Part shown: positions 32,954 through 45,661 of the stretch, one piece after another
Numbering within the stretch: position 1 is the first letter of the stretch
How the letters are laid out: the number at the start of each line of letters is the position of its first letter
Assembly (NCBI GenBank): GCA_023159155.1
Contig: JAJNNX010000023.1
Coordinates: 372,001-436,000 of the forward strand
DNA: 64,000 bases
Direction of reading: 5' to 3'
Source of the DNA: Ustulina deusta
Taxonomy: Eukaryota; Ascomycota; Sordariomycetes; Xylariales; Xylariaceae
Made by a program: the position numbers and the translations under genes
The notes under the pieces: generated by a model
The model's input: only the letters and a program-made list of their open reading frames with translations
Told to the model about the DNA's origin: nothing
Databases searched by the model: none

Positions 32954-35900
32954 CGCCTGCTAACTAACACATGGGCTAGACATGCGTGTGTCGTGGGTGG
33001 GAGGATTTATTCAAGGAAAAAGAAGCTGATGGGAGATCACAATTGATTTAGCGGGGAGGAATCAAGATTCCCGCAGAAGCTTGTTGGAGAGTGAGATTCG
33101 CCTACCCCAGACATTTCGAAGACCAGTTTGATCCGGATCTTCATTGGTGGCGTTGGCCGTGGCGATTCGATCAACCGCTAGGTCGACCCATCTGCTATCT
33201 AGTGTGCCAGTAGCCTGCGGTTACAAGAATAGCACACGGCCCGATGCTGAACCAATGAGTGCGCCAACTACGTAGTGTACAGGAGGTGCTGTAGAATAAC
33301 GTGGTATTTAGGTGGGCTCTTCCTACCCATGGTCAGCGAACGTGGCTTAAGCGGGCATGACCTTGCTCTTCCAAGACATGTGTCGATCCTTTCGCGGACC
33401 ACTACCCAGACCCTTGTCGGTGGCCCTACCGAAAAGAAATTATGCATGGTTTGTGGTTTGTGCGAAACAGAGGCAGAAGAAGCCGAGAACTTTCTAGCCC
33501 ACCAATGGGTACTGCCACTAACATCGTACCATCAGTACAGTACAGTAATACCCAGGTATCATGGGGCTAACCCTGCCTGGTTAAGAAACGTGGTAGAACG
33601 GGGAGCGAGGAGCGGAGTTGCATGAGAGACGACCAATTATGAGTTGATATCGACTTCTCGGCATGCAGGACATGACACCCCAAACACCCGACATAAGATT
33701 TGATTGGAAACGCGCGTCTGTCTAGTGCACGCTACCTCCGGTATACGTGTAGGATCTCTACGCCGTCCTCGTGCCTAGTTTTCCTTCCACGCTTCGACAG
33801 CACGTCAGCTACGGTAGTAGTAAGGCATGGGTACCGCGAGATAGAACCCCACGAGGCAGGACACGCGAATACGAATTAGTTTAAGTGCTATGCAGACGCC
33901 TTCTTTCTATGACAGCCAGCGCCGAGACGTCGTGGTGGTATTTCACCAACGTTGAACGTGCGTGGCTCATGTTTCAGCCAAACTCAAGGCCAACTCAGTT
34001 CCCACACGGATGGAACGGGTCTCTTCACTGGACGCCTCACTTCGATATCGTCAGGGAGTATATGCGTATTAGTCAGAGTTTAAGGGAATCCGTAATCAGT
34101 CTTGTGTTAATTAAGAACAAGGAAGAAGTCGCACGACTTGCGGGACTATGCCGAACTAGTGTCCACCTCTTACGCTAGTATGCAGGACGGGACTATTACA
34201 GCGGTACATATTTTCACTATTAAATAGTAACATGCAGCGTTTTGGGTTATATGGAATCAACAACGTCGACTCAGACTATAGTGTTGGTAATATGACAACC
34301 CAGGTGACAACCCAACTGACATATGCGGACTTTATATAGCGGGGAAAGTTTTGGATGGGTGATGATTGGTTGGGTTTTATCTACCTCTATCCTGAAATAG
34401 GAAACTCTTTAACTAAGTGCTGTACACTACAGCACGCTATACACTATATTGCTCCACCAATTTTCTAGAATAGCCCCAAAGTTCCGCCCAACGCTGAGTT
34501 TCGTCTCAGTCTCGAACGATATATTTGTGCTTGTCAGCGAGTTGAAACACGATGGACCTGTTTAGAGATAAGCACGAGAGAACGAATAGTGGTACGCTAG
34601 GTACTTACTTGGAAGGCTGTGGTTTGGGGTCGCTTATAGCGCTAATTTCGGCCCTTCGGAGAGCGAGTTAATCAAATTCCATGTTACATTTAGGAGAATG
34701 TTCAACAACTTGAATGTATAATGCATCCGGGTACACAATAATACGCCCCACGGACGGATCGGAATTCTAGTTGAAAGAACTGCGTTTAAAAATGACATCA
34801 GCTTATGGCGGGTTCTACGTCTTTCGAATGTATAATGCATAAATGCTGAATCATCTTAAAACGCCAGATAATGTCCGACGTCAAACCCGCGTCAGGCTGA
34901 GAAAAAGCAACCAGGTCTAAAAATGGAAATGGATGAGCGGCGGTGAGTGAAATCTTGGAAAACATAACACATTCTCGTTATACCGCAACTGTTAATGTAC
35001 GCTACGTATATAATAGCTGCAGGCTGGTCGAGCGCCCGACTTGACTACGTTCTGCTTTTGGTACCGTTGCAGTATAGTGCTGCAGTTCTGTTCCGTGACA
35101 GCGACCAAGCTCGTGAAGTTAAATATTCAACACTTCAACTCGTGAATGCCAATTCGAGACTTTGTTAGTCAGTGCTGGCAAGGTCTAAATGGTCATGCAT
35201 CCTAAACCATTTATCTTCAGGCGCTGGTTTGATATGCACTAAACTAGGAGCGCAATCTTCCTCCGGACTAGGTATCGTGCACAAGTTAATATAGACTTCC
35301 AGTGTGATGAGCATGGAGGAGCCTTCCTAACTTCTAGGCACAGTAATTCGTTCGTAAATTCGTTGATTCTCTCGCCCTCTCCCTTTTTCGTATTTATGCC
35401 GGCCTTTTTATACGTTTCGGGCGCACTGTAAATCGATTGTATTCTATATTAACAGCTTACTTAGATGCCTCCGGTCTCGAATTTCTCGCCAGGTATGTCA
35501 TACAACTATAAAGGACTTGACATCAGGGCTGAGACTATCCTTGTTCCTAACTGGCGGGCAAAGCTCCATACCCATACCCATCTGGTAGTTGCCCGATCAC
35601 ATATATATAATCTCGAACTGCCACATCGTGATGTTCTTTCGATGCTCTAATTCGACGTGTCGTGAATTGGCAAGCGGTAGAAGTATACAGTTTGGAGGAT
35701 ATCGCCAAAAGAGGCGCGGATAACATGAATTCTACACGAGTCGAAGAACTCAAACGAGTTGTTCGAATCGAAGTTCACCCAACTTGGTAGAGTGGCTGTA
35801 GTGTAGTGGTTCACTATGTGACCGGCTGGTTGGTAACGTGCTGACAAAAAACAGTTAGCGTCTTATCTGAGGATTGAAATAGTGGCTGAAATGATTCGTC

Positions 35901-37762
35901 GGCCGGAAACGATCTATGCATATTTTATGATTTCACATGGCGTTCTTCGGCTTCTGGAACTGTCTCTTACTTACGCCAATGTTTACGAGGCTCGGGAATC
36001 AGCTTAAAAGGACCAGCTGCAGCTAAGCTGTATTTACCCACCATCGCCCACCTCGAATCCAGATCAGTCGGCCGGGCTGGGAGCGAGAGCTCACGCGGAC
36101 GGATGTCAGCTTGAGTATTATCGTTTGCAGTTATGATCAAGTTATGATAACCGGCTTTAGTGTAGAGACTGATACCACTTGGGTAGATGCTATGCCATTG
36201 CGGAATTGGATCACCGGTCGTTGTGTTGCTTCGTGGGTTGTGGTTTTAGTTATCGCCTCAAGACAATGGAAAGGGTGGACTTACGCGAGAGTAGCATTAA
36301 TGATGCCCCAAGCACCTATGAAACAGTTGAATGCGGTATGAATCCCAAGCATTGTGGAATTCCTACATAGGAAGTCGTCTATTTAGAATGGTGAATGAGC
36401 ATATCAACCAACGGTCTTAATTTGGAACCGGCTTATATACATACTGACTCTGTCAGATCTGCATTGAGTCATTGGCATTCTTGGTTCGAAAAGCTTCCTT
36501 TAGCTAGTCAAATTCAGGAAAGAGTTTAACTCGATTCACCTTAAGCCCAACTCCCCCACGGACCCGGATATATATCCTACAACAAACCTAAGAGTGTGGC
36601 CATGACGAATGCTAGTGCCCTCTTGTGAGCTTGGTATTATTTAATACATTTTACTCCACTCGATGAACCATCAATCTTTGGAAATATCTGATATTCATAC
36701 TCGTCTTCACTCCTCTTCTATAAAATGGGATATGATGAGCTTTTCTACCTCAAAGCCTCCTAGCTTATTGCCATCAATATAGCGGCAAAGCTATTCGCGT
36801 ATAATTTAATCGTCGCGTGACCTAAACTGCGAATTTATACAAGGGCTCTTCTGCTTTCGATCGAGCGGAACTGAAAAACTTATACAGTTCATGAACAAAC
36901 ATGTTGAACTTTGCGCACGTATTTTACCGAAGTTTGCCCATTGTGACAAAGTTAAAGAAACTCAACACCGGAGGTGATGATGCCTAGGGTATCGTGAGGG
37001 AGATATAGGACATTGAGAATGAGGTAACTCCTAATTAATTAACGGTAGTTAAATGTGATCCAGTTGATTAATAAAGATAACTTTGCTGCGTGGCATTTGA
37101 CGACGGCACATGACTGAAAAGCAACTATCGAGGCCACAGGCGCTGACGCATTACTCCTCTTTCACGCTTCTGAAGCACTTCAGCAACTATGTGTAATTGA
37201 TTAAACGATTTATTAAATTATTGTATGGCTACGTCGTGTAGTAGAACAGGATTTTGAAGTCTCGTGTCTCACTAAACACGACGTGGTGAATTCGCTACCC
37301 CAAAAGATGAGAAATAACTGTCCAAACATAGACTGAAAACCCTGTCCACTCCCAAACTGTAATGCGTTGTTATAGTAGAGGTAAATTACCCCAGAAGACT
37401 GTCTGTATAAGATAGGTACTGGACTTGCGACATCTTATAACGAGTACCTAGATACGAGGGTTCATTCCGCCGAAAATAGTCACGGCAATTAATACCAATA
37501 ACACCTCCTTAGGCTAAATATGGTACACTCGTGGGGGCTACAACGCTGTTAACCTGCCATTGAATCTCATGGGGTCAATCTTCCGCGGGGCTATTCAACA
37601 GGCCTTCCAGAACACTGTCGATCGCCCATCTAGTGAAGAAATCGGGTGAGAGGATGATACCACATTTTAGCCGTCATTCATGGCCAATTACTAACGCATA
37701 ATCCCTAGCCGTCGCTTGATATATAGTCACATGCAGTAGAGATAGAAACCAAACCCTCTGTG
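32954..37762. other. 4.8 kb gene-poor region
   Basis: Repeated reading found no convincing coding sequence in this stretch. It looks AT-rich, especially 34.2-37.5 kb, with many stops on both strands. Two copies of gaatgtataatgcat (34712-34726 and 34826-34840) and a segment resembling one at 53.2 kb (about 34425-34510) hint at old repeat insertions. The last 250 bp hold likely control sites of the xylosidase gene. Confidence 0.5.
37512..37590. promoter_or_regulatory. Candidate XlnR and CreA sites upstream of beta-xylosidase
   Basis: GGCTAAA at 37512-37518 equals the binding core known for the xylanolytic activator XlnR/Xyr1. It lies about 245 bp before the start codon. GTGGGG at 37531-37536 and GCGGGG at 37585-37590 fit the SYGGRG consensus of the carbon repressor CreA/Cre1. 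Presence is read directly; use by these regulators is inference, since such short words also occur by chance. Confidence 0.45.
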
Positions 37763-40569
37763 ATGAAGAAAAAACCATTTCACACCTGGAACTCTAAAAG
37801 AATGGCGTTGATCTCTTTCGCCGCCCTGTTCGTGGGACTCGTGTGGGCACGTGATTTCCCCAACTGTCAGTCCGGACCAGTAAGTTTCTCTTTGAATGGA
37901 TCGTCGATCAATCCCGGGCACAAAGTTTGGGGCTGCCGTTTTTGTGTACTTGTGACAGTTGTAGCAGGAAAGGCTTGGCGGTGGCGTGTACCGTACCTTT
38001 GGTGATTTCCCCTTCTACCTTGTCGCCACCACGATACACAGGATGATCTAAATTGGGTATATGGTTCTCTGGTTACTAATTGAAAAAGCTTGCGTCGAAT
38101 CAAGTATGCAACGCAACGCTTGATCCATGGTCGCGTGCAGCTGCGGTAAGACGCCTCAATACCAAGAACCTATCGTGATCAGAGGGGGCTTACATGATAA
38201 TTGCATATTAGCTCGTCGCTGCGATGACGACGAGCGAGAAGATCTCCAACAGCTGGGATAACTCTCCAGGAGTCTCGCGCATCGGTCTACCAGCTTATGA
38301 ATGGTGGCAAGAGGCCCTTCATGGTGTTGCGAGATCCCGTGGGGTTCAATTTGCGACCTCGGGAGAATTCAGCTATGCGACTTCGTTCCCCCAACCTATC
38401 ACGATGGGTGCGGCCTTCGACATGCCCTTGATCGCCTCTGTAGCATCCGTAACCTCAACTGAGGCGAGAGCCTTTAGTAACGCTGGGAGGTGCGGGCTGA
38501 ACTTTTGGACACCCAACATTAACCCCTTCCGAGATCCTCGCTGGGGACGGGGACAGGAGGTTCCCTCTGAAGATCCCTATCACATGTCGCAGTATGTAAT
38601 GCAGCTGATTCCCGGGCTTCAAGGTGGGCTCAAAGCAGATCCGTACTACAAACTCGTCGCCACGTGTAAACATTACGCAGGGTACGACATGGAAAACTGG
38701 AAGGGGAATACGCGGTATGCATTCGATGCGAAGATAAGCATGCAAGATCTACAAGATTATTACCTTCAACCGTTCCGCGCCTGTGTTCGCGACGCGAATG
38801 CTCAATCGATCATGTGCTCCTATAATGCCGTGAATGGGGTCCCAACGGTATGCATGTCTGAATATTTTATTTCGCTTTTTACTCATATATGTTCCTGAAA
38901 CTCAACCCCAACCCGAAATCCAAGAATGAGTGAAATCCCTATCATGAGCGGTAATTTCTAACACTTGAATGCTCATAGTGCGCGGACCCGTGGTTGCTAC
39001 AGAAAGTCCTCCGTGAACATTATGGCTTTACTGAATGGGTGACCGCCGACTGCGACGCTCTACAGAACGTCTGGACTGATCACCATTACGGAGGAAGTGC
39101 GGCGGGGGCTGCTGCAGCTTCGATAAACGCTGGTACAGATCTCGATTGCGGACAGTTCTGGCCGCAGAACCTTCAATCTGCTTACAACTCGAGATTGTTC
39201 AATGATACAGTGCTCGACCGTTCGCTAATCCGCCGATACGCGTCCATGGTACGGCTGGGTTGGTTTGACGCGCCTGCTAATCAACCATATCGACAGGTGG
39301 CATGGGCTGATGTCGCAAAGCCAGATGCGAAAGTGTTGGCACTACGTGCCGCACAGGAAGGCCTTGTATTGCTGAAGAATGAAGGCACGGCTAAGTTGCC
39401 ACTGTCCATAACGACTGCGAAACGTATAGCTGTCGTTGGCCCGCTCGCGACTGCGACGACCCAGATGCAGGGGAACTATTATGGGATAGCGCAAAGCATA
39501 TCAACAGTCGTCGATGCGTTCAAGGCAGCTGGGTTCGAGGTCACGAATGCGCAAGGTTGCGCTCTCACGGGGACATCAACGTCTGGATTCTCCGCGGCCG
39601 TGAACTTGGCAAAGAGCGCGGACGCCACGGTTTTCGTGGGTGGTATGGACACGTCTATCGAAGCAGAAGATAGGGATCGAGAGCAGGTAACGTGGCCAGG
39701 CGCTCAGCTGTCCTTAATTCAGCAATTGGCAGCAGCGACGGGCGACAAGCCATTCATTGTTGTTCAGATGGGCACCATGGTCGATAGTTCGGCACTCGTG
39801 TCGGAGAAGAACGTAAACGGATTGCTCTGGGCAGGATATCCTGGACAAGACGGAGGTAAAGCCATCGTCAGTGTGTTGAGTGGTGCCACATCACCAGCTG
39901 GCCGATTGCCTGTCACCCAATACCCCGGCGACTATGTCAACCAAGTCCAGATGACGAATATGAATTTGCAGCCTGGAAGTGGAAACCCTGGGTATGTTGG
40001 AGTCTCCATCTTGTTTCCCTGCCGAGAACCCCTTAATTTCTTTTGAAATCCCGTGCAACTGACAAAATTTCAGGAGAACTTACAAGTGGTATTCCAAGCA
40101 ACCCGTTTTTTCTTTTGGATACGGGCTGCATTACACAACCTTCAACGTCTCACTACCAGCAGACCTTCCAACATCATTCGCGACAGCGGATTTGACGCAC
40201 AGCAACAGCACTGAAGAGACCCCGTTAGACCTCTTCCCATTTACTTCGGTCCCAGTGTCGGTCACGAATACAGGGAATGTCACTTCCGACTATGTGTTGC
40301 TCGCATTCCTGAAAGGCGAGTATGGTCCTACACCGTATCCTAACAAGAGTTTGATAGCTTTTACGAGACTGCATGATATTAAGCCCGGGGACACTGCGAC
40401 TGGCACGCTTGACATCAAGCTTGGAAGCGTTGCGCGAAGCGATGCCAACGGTGCCTTGACACTGTGGCCTGCCAAATATAAATTGGTATTGGATGTTGAT
40501 GATCGTACGGGCTGGGATTTCGAGATCACCGGTACCGCGACAGTGTTAGATAGTCTGCCTGCGAAATAA
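37763..40569 (+). CDS. Secreted GH3 beta-xylosidase
   Basis: Five exons (37763-37879, 38089-38145, 38212-38847, 38979-39991, 40074-40569) give 772 residues, or 759 if the start is the ATG at 37802. The latter opens directly with a signal peptide (MALISFAALFVGLVWA). Introns have donors GTAAGT, GTAAGA, GTATGC and GTATGT. Conserved GH3 blocks are NSWDNSPGVSRIGLPAYEWW (normally SRIGLP.Y.WW.E), NINPFRDPRWGRGQEVPSED, KHYAGYDMENW, and EWVTADCDALQNVW with the catalytic Asp in TADCDA. The distal Glu lies in TSIEAEDRDREQVTWPG, and the C-terminal fibronectin-III-like domain starts near PVSVTNTGNVTSDYV. It should release xylose from xylo-oligosaccharides outside the cell. Its 3' end converges with the FAD oxidase, with 154 bp between. 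It is intact. Confidence 0.93.
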
Positions 40570-40723
40570 GGGCGGGATTAAAGCTAAACAACTAGTTGAT
40601 AGAACACAGTGGAATGGAAATACGCAGTCAGGCCCTATTCGGCGGTCGTTGAGTCGATAAAAACGTACACCACACCAGTAGATAGACCTCTCGACATACT
40701 GAAGATTGGCGTTCCTTGTGAGA

Positions 40724-43073
40724 CTATACGCCCATGAAATACTGGGTGGCTTGACTTGTAAAGCTTTCGTCAACGCGGCAGAGACGATATCCTACTTGCT
40801 CCCATCCATCATTGCCAACACATGGATGACACCAGAGGACGTCCTCTGGGTCGACTGCCCTCTTGATTTCCAGCAAGCGTTCGTAATTCTCTCCCCAAAA
40901 CGTATGTTGCCAGTCGGGCTCGCTGGGATTATTCTTTTACTCGTCAGCGACCGACTAGTACGCATACCTTTTGGGACCCTACCTCATTTACGTAAGCTCC
41001 CATATCAGGGGCGAGCTTCCGCAAAGGCTCAGTAAGAGTATCAACAATAGTGAGGGCCTCGGCTCTCGCGGTGGCATTAAGGGGCGAAAAGACGTGCCCG
41101 GTGACTAGGAAGGAATTGTGTGTTAGCTGTAGTCAAACAATGTGAAGGCATTCGGGAGCTTGCCGGCGTGGACGACTGCTTTCCTCCATGTTGGAGTAAC
41201 TGAGGTACTGCCGCCTCTTGGCTTAGCGTTTTGTACACCTTTTCCAGCTACGAGGTATGCTGATCCACCCACGAGTTTAAAGGCTTGACTGAGTTCGGTG
41301 CCGTTGGATGTCGTAAGGGCTTTTTCATCCAGAAGACGAGACCCAACATATTGATCAAAACCAGTCAGACTCTGGTCGGACCATACATCGAACCAAGATT
41401 TAAATGACGGGTACGGATTAACGATTATTCCAGAAACAGCAGAGGGCCATGTAGTGCTGACATGTGCAATAATGGGTTCCCATATGGCGGCCATGTCATT
41501 GATGTCTTGCGTATCCAGAATCTGTAGGAATTCAAAACAGTTAGAGATTGTAGCCAAGACTCGATTCAGTCTTGAAATAGGGGCGATATTTTGCCGAGAC
41601 GAGAAATAAACGACTAGAAATACGTACCATAAACTCTCCGCCCATACCTGCATATTCCTGAGTGCCATTATCACCATAAGGACCGGTAATATTAGGGGAA
41701 AAGAATGCATAGCCCGATACGTCCTTCGACATGAGATAGGGGAGTTGAGAGGCTATGTAACCGACCATGTCCCAAACCCAAGGCGCCTGGGGATCCGGAC
41801 TGAGGATACCAATTATCCCTGCCACTAGCTTTGGTGTTGGATGTGTAGCTATTGTCACAGAGGTCATAACGCCAAAGGTTGATCCTCCTCCCTATATACC
41901 GTTAGCTCTGATGGATATAAAGAACCTTCTCAAAATGACTTACACCCCGCATAGCCCAGAATAAATCTTCATTTTGGCACTCGTTAGCAATAACAATATC
42001 GCCCATCGGCGTGACGACTTCTAGTTCCAAAACGTTGTCTGCTCCCATACCATATCGTGGACTTAAAATTGAATGGCCACCGCCGGTAAGGTAACCACCA
42101 ACGCTCACTGACTTCGAGGTTCCTCCCACCACGGTCTGATTGATCTTGTCTAGTTCATCATAGAGAGCACCGACCGGGGAACCACCTGCAGTAACCGCGG
42201 GAGTGTCGATTGTAAAGTTGCAGCCGGTCGGTTTGAATGTGTCGTGGGTCTCGTAGCTTTGCATATGATGAACCCATATAGACAGAGCCCCTGGTGCCTG
42301 CGAGCGACCTTGGAAGTCATGTCCAGAACTTTTCACGACAACACGAATCTTATGTTTCCGCGCTATTACATGTATTCGATTAGTAACAGATGGTTGAAGA
42401 TAGCATGATATTCCCAAACCCACCAAAATCTAAGCTAAGCTTAACATCCATCGCCCTTGTTGCATTCACGACATAGGCAGGATATCCCGCACCACTACAC
42501 GGAGTATTTGGGCTAACCAAACAGGTGTCATTATTGAATTGCTGCCACATGTTTGAAACGGGATCCCCAACGTGGAAATCGTGGGTTCCCCAGGCTGCAG
42601 TGACGATGGCGCACTTGTCGGCGCTGTTCAAAATCAGTAGTCAGTAACTAATATCGGTTGTAGAGGAAGAAGAGATTGCCACGCACTCGAAGGTGGGCTG
42701 TCCGGGATGGCAGACAGCTCCAGGAGGAGGCCCTGGTTTGATAAGTTTCCCCCCAGTAGACTGATTGAACTTGGCCCAAGTTTCTTCAGATGGCCACTAT
42801 TATTCTCGATATGTTAGCATTTAGTCAACGTCTTTCCTGAGCGATCAATTGCTTCCAGGAGAACAACATTCTCAGATCCTAAAGTTCCCATCAAGCGCAT
42901 ATTAACGAAAAAAATGAAGCCTAGATCTGGTCACACAATTTGCACTCAAATGATAAAACACTTACGGCGGTGGTGCCAGGGAAGGCTTTGCATGCTCCAT
43001 GGTCGCGACGTGCGTTAGACTGGGCGAGGAAGAGCAGAGAGGCGAAGACAGATCGATATCTTAAGGCTCTCAT
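40724..43073 (-). CDS. Secreted FAD-linked oxidase, BBE-like (VAO/PCMH family)
   Basis: Eight exons (43073-42966, 42796-42687, 42623-42424, 42362-41944, 41891-41628, 41521-41164, 41104-40983, 40933-40724) give 596 residues with frame kept at every junction. A signal peptide (MRALRYRSVFASLLFLAQSNA) sets the start. The FAD domain has VVVKSSGHDFQGRS, whose His is the usual covalent flavin site, then GGYLTGGGHSILSPRYGMGADNV and AMRGGGGSTFGVMTSV. The substrate domain contains WRKAVVHAVTGHVFS. The BBE C-terminal motif is NNPSEPDWQHTFWGENYERL followed by KRAVDPEDVLWCHPCVG. Intron 6 (41163-41105) is of GC-AG type, and intron 7 is only 49 bp. The family oxidises alcohols, sugars or alkaloid-like intermediates with O2; here a role with the nearby NRPS-like reductase is inference. 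It is intact. Confidence 0.9.
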
Positions 43074-44637
43074 CTTGTTAGAGACAATCAAATTGGTTGC
43101 GATGGCCGACCTACTTACCTTGTTAAGTTTGCCAGGAGAATCGACTCTCTTCATATAGATTCTTCTTTGAGGGGATGCTTGCCCAGAACAACTATTGAGG
43201 CAGATTGTAGGGCTGAAAGTTGACTATGAATTATGGAGGCATGTCATCATAGCCCCAATATTAACCATTCTCTAATCTATGCTTCTGCCTGAAATGCGGT
43301 GTACCTAGTGTGGTAATGTAGTACCTAAGGTATATTTGCTAGGTAAGGTACTCCAATTGGCATGGATTCATTTCCCTTCGTATTGCTCGGGTTTCTACAG
43401 TATTATGCTTGGCTAGTTCTAGGCTAGTCCTTTCTCCATTGGGAGAACTAACCCCAACAATAAGTGGTATCAGGTCAAATGTTAGTACGGTCCGATCCCT
43501 GCCGCCTCTTGAAGTACTTGGTGACAAGTAGTCTAGGAAAGCTAAGACATACGAAAATACGATCGGTGATATTACGGTTGTTAAACGAAGATGAAAGCTG
43601 GAGTTGTACGTTGACCTATCAATTACCTATTCAGCCGCACACGCATATTGCAGCACTTAGCATCAAGGTAGTAAGGAGCTTGACTTAACAACTGCCTCTC
43701 CTAGAGTAGTGCCTTGCAGCGAGGCCTCACGACGACGTGGACGTGGTCTGCTCTTACTTTGACGTACGTAGCTAGGAGAGGATAGGCAGATCTCACCATG
43801 CTTTGAAATATTGGAGCCTATTCTAACAAGGTCCTCTAATTCTCAACTCAGCTAGTCTAGTCTAGTGTATTGGGCTTATTGCATCATACCATTCATTATA
43901 TGCATAATAAAGTGATATGAACATGCAGTAAAAGGCAGTATCCATTTAACAGCAGACTTTCACTCGAAACTGCCTGAGGGGTAACGAAGGAGATGTGTTT
44001 TCAACCTGAAGCCTCACTAGATTTAACCCGTTTGGCTTGTGATAGCTAAATGACTCTATTCCACTAAGACCTGAGTGATTAGTATTGGCCTCTTTCTCAG
44101 TTGCAGCAATACAGCAAGCATGGAAGCCATTCTAAACTTAAACCGATAATTAGTTCATAACTTTTAGTGAAGCCTCGCATTGGGTGTGTACTAGTTTTCA
44201 CATGCGATGTATAATTATGAAAAGATTACCGAATCTGAGTCACGGAAGTCTAACTGTCCGATTATTATTAGTAAAAATAATGATCTTTTATTTTTCTTTA
44301 ATTATCATCTAAGATCCCATGTTAGATAATTTTTTTTCCAAGTCGAGAGCAAGTTGCTGACGTCGTTAGTGAGGTGATTCCAATTGTGTTACGTATTATC
44401 GTCCTGGTGATCGAGACTCTTAGCTGTCGTTTATGGGCCGGGCGAGGAAGTTTCAATAAGTCATTATAGACTATCTCAAAGTCATTTGAATTAAGCTTCT
44501 AGACATCCAGGGGTTCTTGTCTCAGACTTGAACAAAATTCGGGCCGTGATTAACTCATATGAGCCTACCCGTCCTCCATGAGTTCATGTAAACCAGGGTA
44601 AATGGCCTCGAGTAGTTGCCTTCCACGCTGCAACACT
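43074..44637. other. Intergenic, AT-rich, no gene seen
   Basis: This holds the promoter of the FAD oxidase at its left end. TAGGTACC-type words occur near 43302-43352. From 43.8 to 44.5 kb it is notably AT-rich (for example 44270-44340). No motif was found in the short open frames. Confidence 0.45.
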
Positions 44638-44997
44638 CTAGCCAGTTCCAAGTCCAGGATATAACCAGCAACTCGCTCCCCAGGGGGTGTAAGTATAGCC
44701 TCCAAGCTCACCGACAAACTCACAAAGTTCACCTTCGATGAAGTTGACAGCGTGGCAAACCCAGTATTCATCTTGCCTCTTGGACACGTCTAAGCCTGTT
44801 TCGGCAGCGCGCTTTGCCTTCTCAAAAGATCCTGTGCACGCATTGATACACGAACTCAGCTTGTCGTTGTCTGGCACGACCTTAATCTGCTTAGGCTTGT
44901 AAGGATCGCAAGTCACCCAGCATCGCACGCCGCCAGGATCGGACATCTCTAGGTCGTAGTAAGAACACTTGCAAAGCTGCTCTTTGAGCTGGCTCAT
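44638..44997 (-). CDS. Orphan cysteine-rich open frame, possible terminal exon
   Basis: From the ATG at 44997 the frame codes for 119 residues with nine cysteines (KCSYYD, GVRCWVTCDPY, LSSCINACTG, WVCHAVNF, GELCEFVGELGGY, GASCWLYPG). There is no signal peptide in this frame. A possible acceptor (GCGTAG) lies just upstream at about 45024-45019, so this could be the last exon of a small secreted protein whose first exon is lost. Its 5' end abuts, and slightly overlaps antisense, the start of a truncated P450 on the plus strand, which suggests a rearrangement joint. No family is recognised; it may be chance. Confidence 0.3.
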   Translation of the reverse strand: MSQLKEQLCKCSYYDLEMSDPGGVRCWVTCDPYKPKQIKVVPDNDKLSSCINACTGSFEKAKRAAETGLDVSKRQDEYWVCHAVNFIEGELCEFVGELGGYTYTPWGASCWLYPGLGTG

Positions 44998-45661
44998 AGA
45001 CCAAGGCTGCAGCAAGATCTACGCAGTGAAATTACCGCACAGGGGCTAATGGCTACTGGAGCAAGTTGTGAGCTTCACCCTTTTCAGCCATTAAGTATCG
45101 AGAGATTAGCTCTTCTGAATGGTTGTATTAATGAAGTCATGCGGCTGTACCCACCCGTACCAACTGGAGGGATAAGGCAAACAACCGATAGAGGAATGAT
45201 GATAGCTGGACGATTTATACCACCAAGAACCATAATAGTTGCACCGAGGTGGTCAATAGGAAGATGTAAGTTGATCCGAAAGCACTGTTCAGAACGTCAC
45301 CGAGTAGTTCTCACCTCCTACAGTGGAAAGTGCGTTTGAGAGACCACTGGAGTTTATTCCTCAGAGCTGGACGACTCGGCGGGACCTAGTGAAAGACGCA
45401 AGGGCTTTCAATGCCTTCGGAATAGGTTTGCATCCTTCCTATCAGCCTATCGTTGAGTTTTGCTAATACCTTGTGCAAGGCCGCCATGCCTGCTCGGGAA
45501 AACAACTTGGCCTGTTGGAGGTCAGGATGGTAGCCTTAATGGTCTTGTCAAATTTCACGTTCACTCCTTCTAACGCGAATGCATCTGAGTTTGTACCTGC
45601 TATTCGCGATAATTTTACTGCTACGGCCGGTGATTTGGGCCTTTTGTTTAAGCCTGTATGA
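44985..45661 (+). pseudogene. Cytochrome P450, 3' half only
   Basis: Three segments splice cleanly: about 44985-45265, 45333-45424 and 45479-45661. They read FELAHRPRLQQDLRSEI, then LSIERLALLNGCINEVMRLYPPVP with the ExxR motif EVMR. SIGRLESAFERPLEFIPQSW follows across a GTAAGT...CTACAG intron. FNAFGIGRHACSGKQLGLLE, the heme-cysteine loop, crosses a second intron (GTTTGC...CAAG). The C-terminus ends GDLGLLFKPV-TGA at 45659-45661. The membrane anchor, I-helix and substrate region are missing: upstream sequence has stops and instead carries an unrelated minus-strand frame. The preserved splice sites and motifs suggest recent truncation. It sits 570 bp before the NRPS-like gene, the usual place for a tailoring oxidase. 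Confidence 0.8.

Noticed and set aside
32954..37762. An intact transposase or reverse transcriptase in the gene-poor region
   Set aside because: No DDE, RVT or integrase motif was found in any frame; only weak repeat traces are present.
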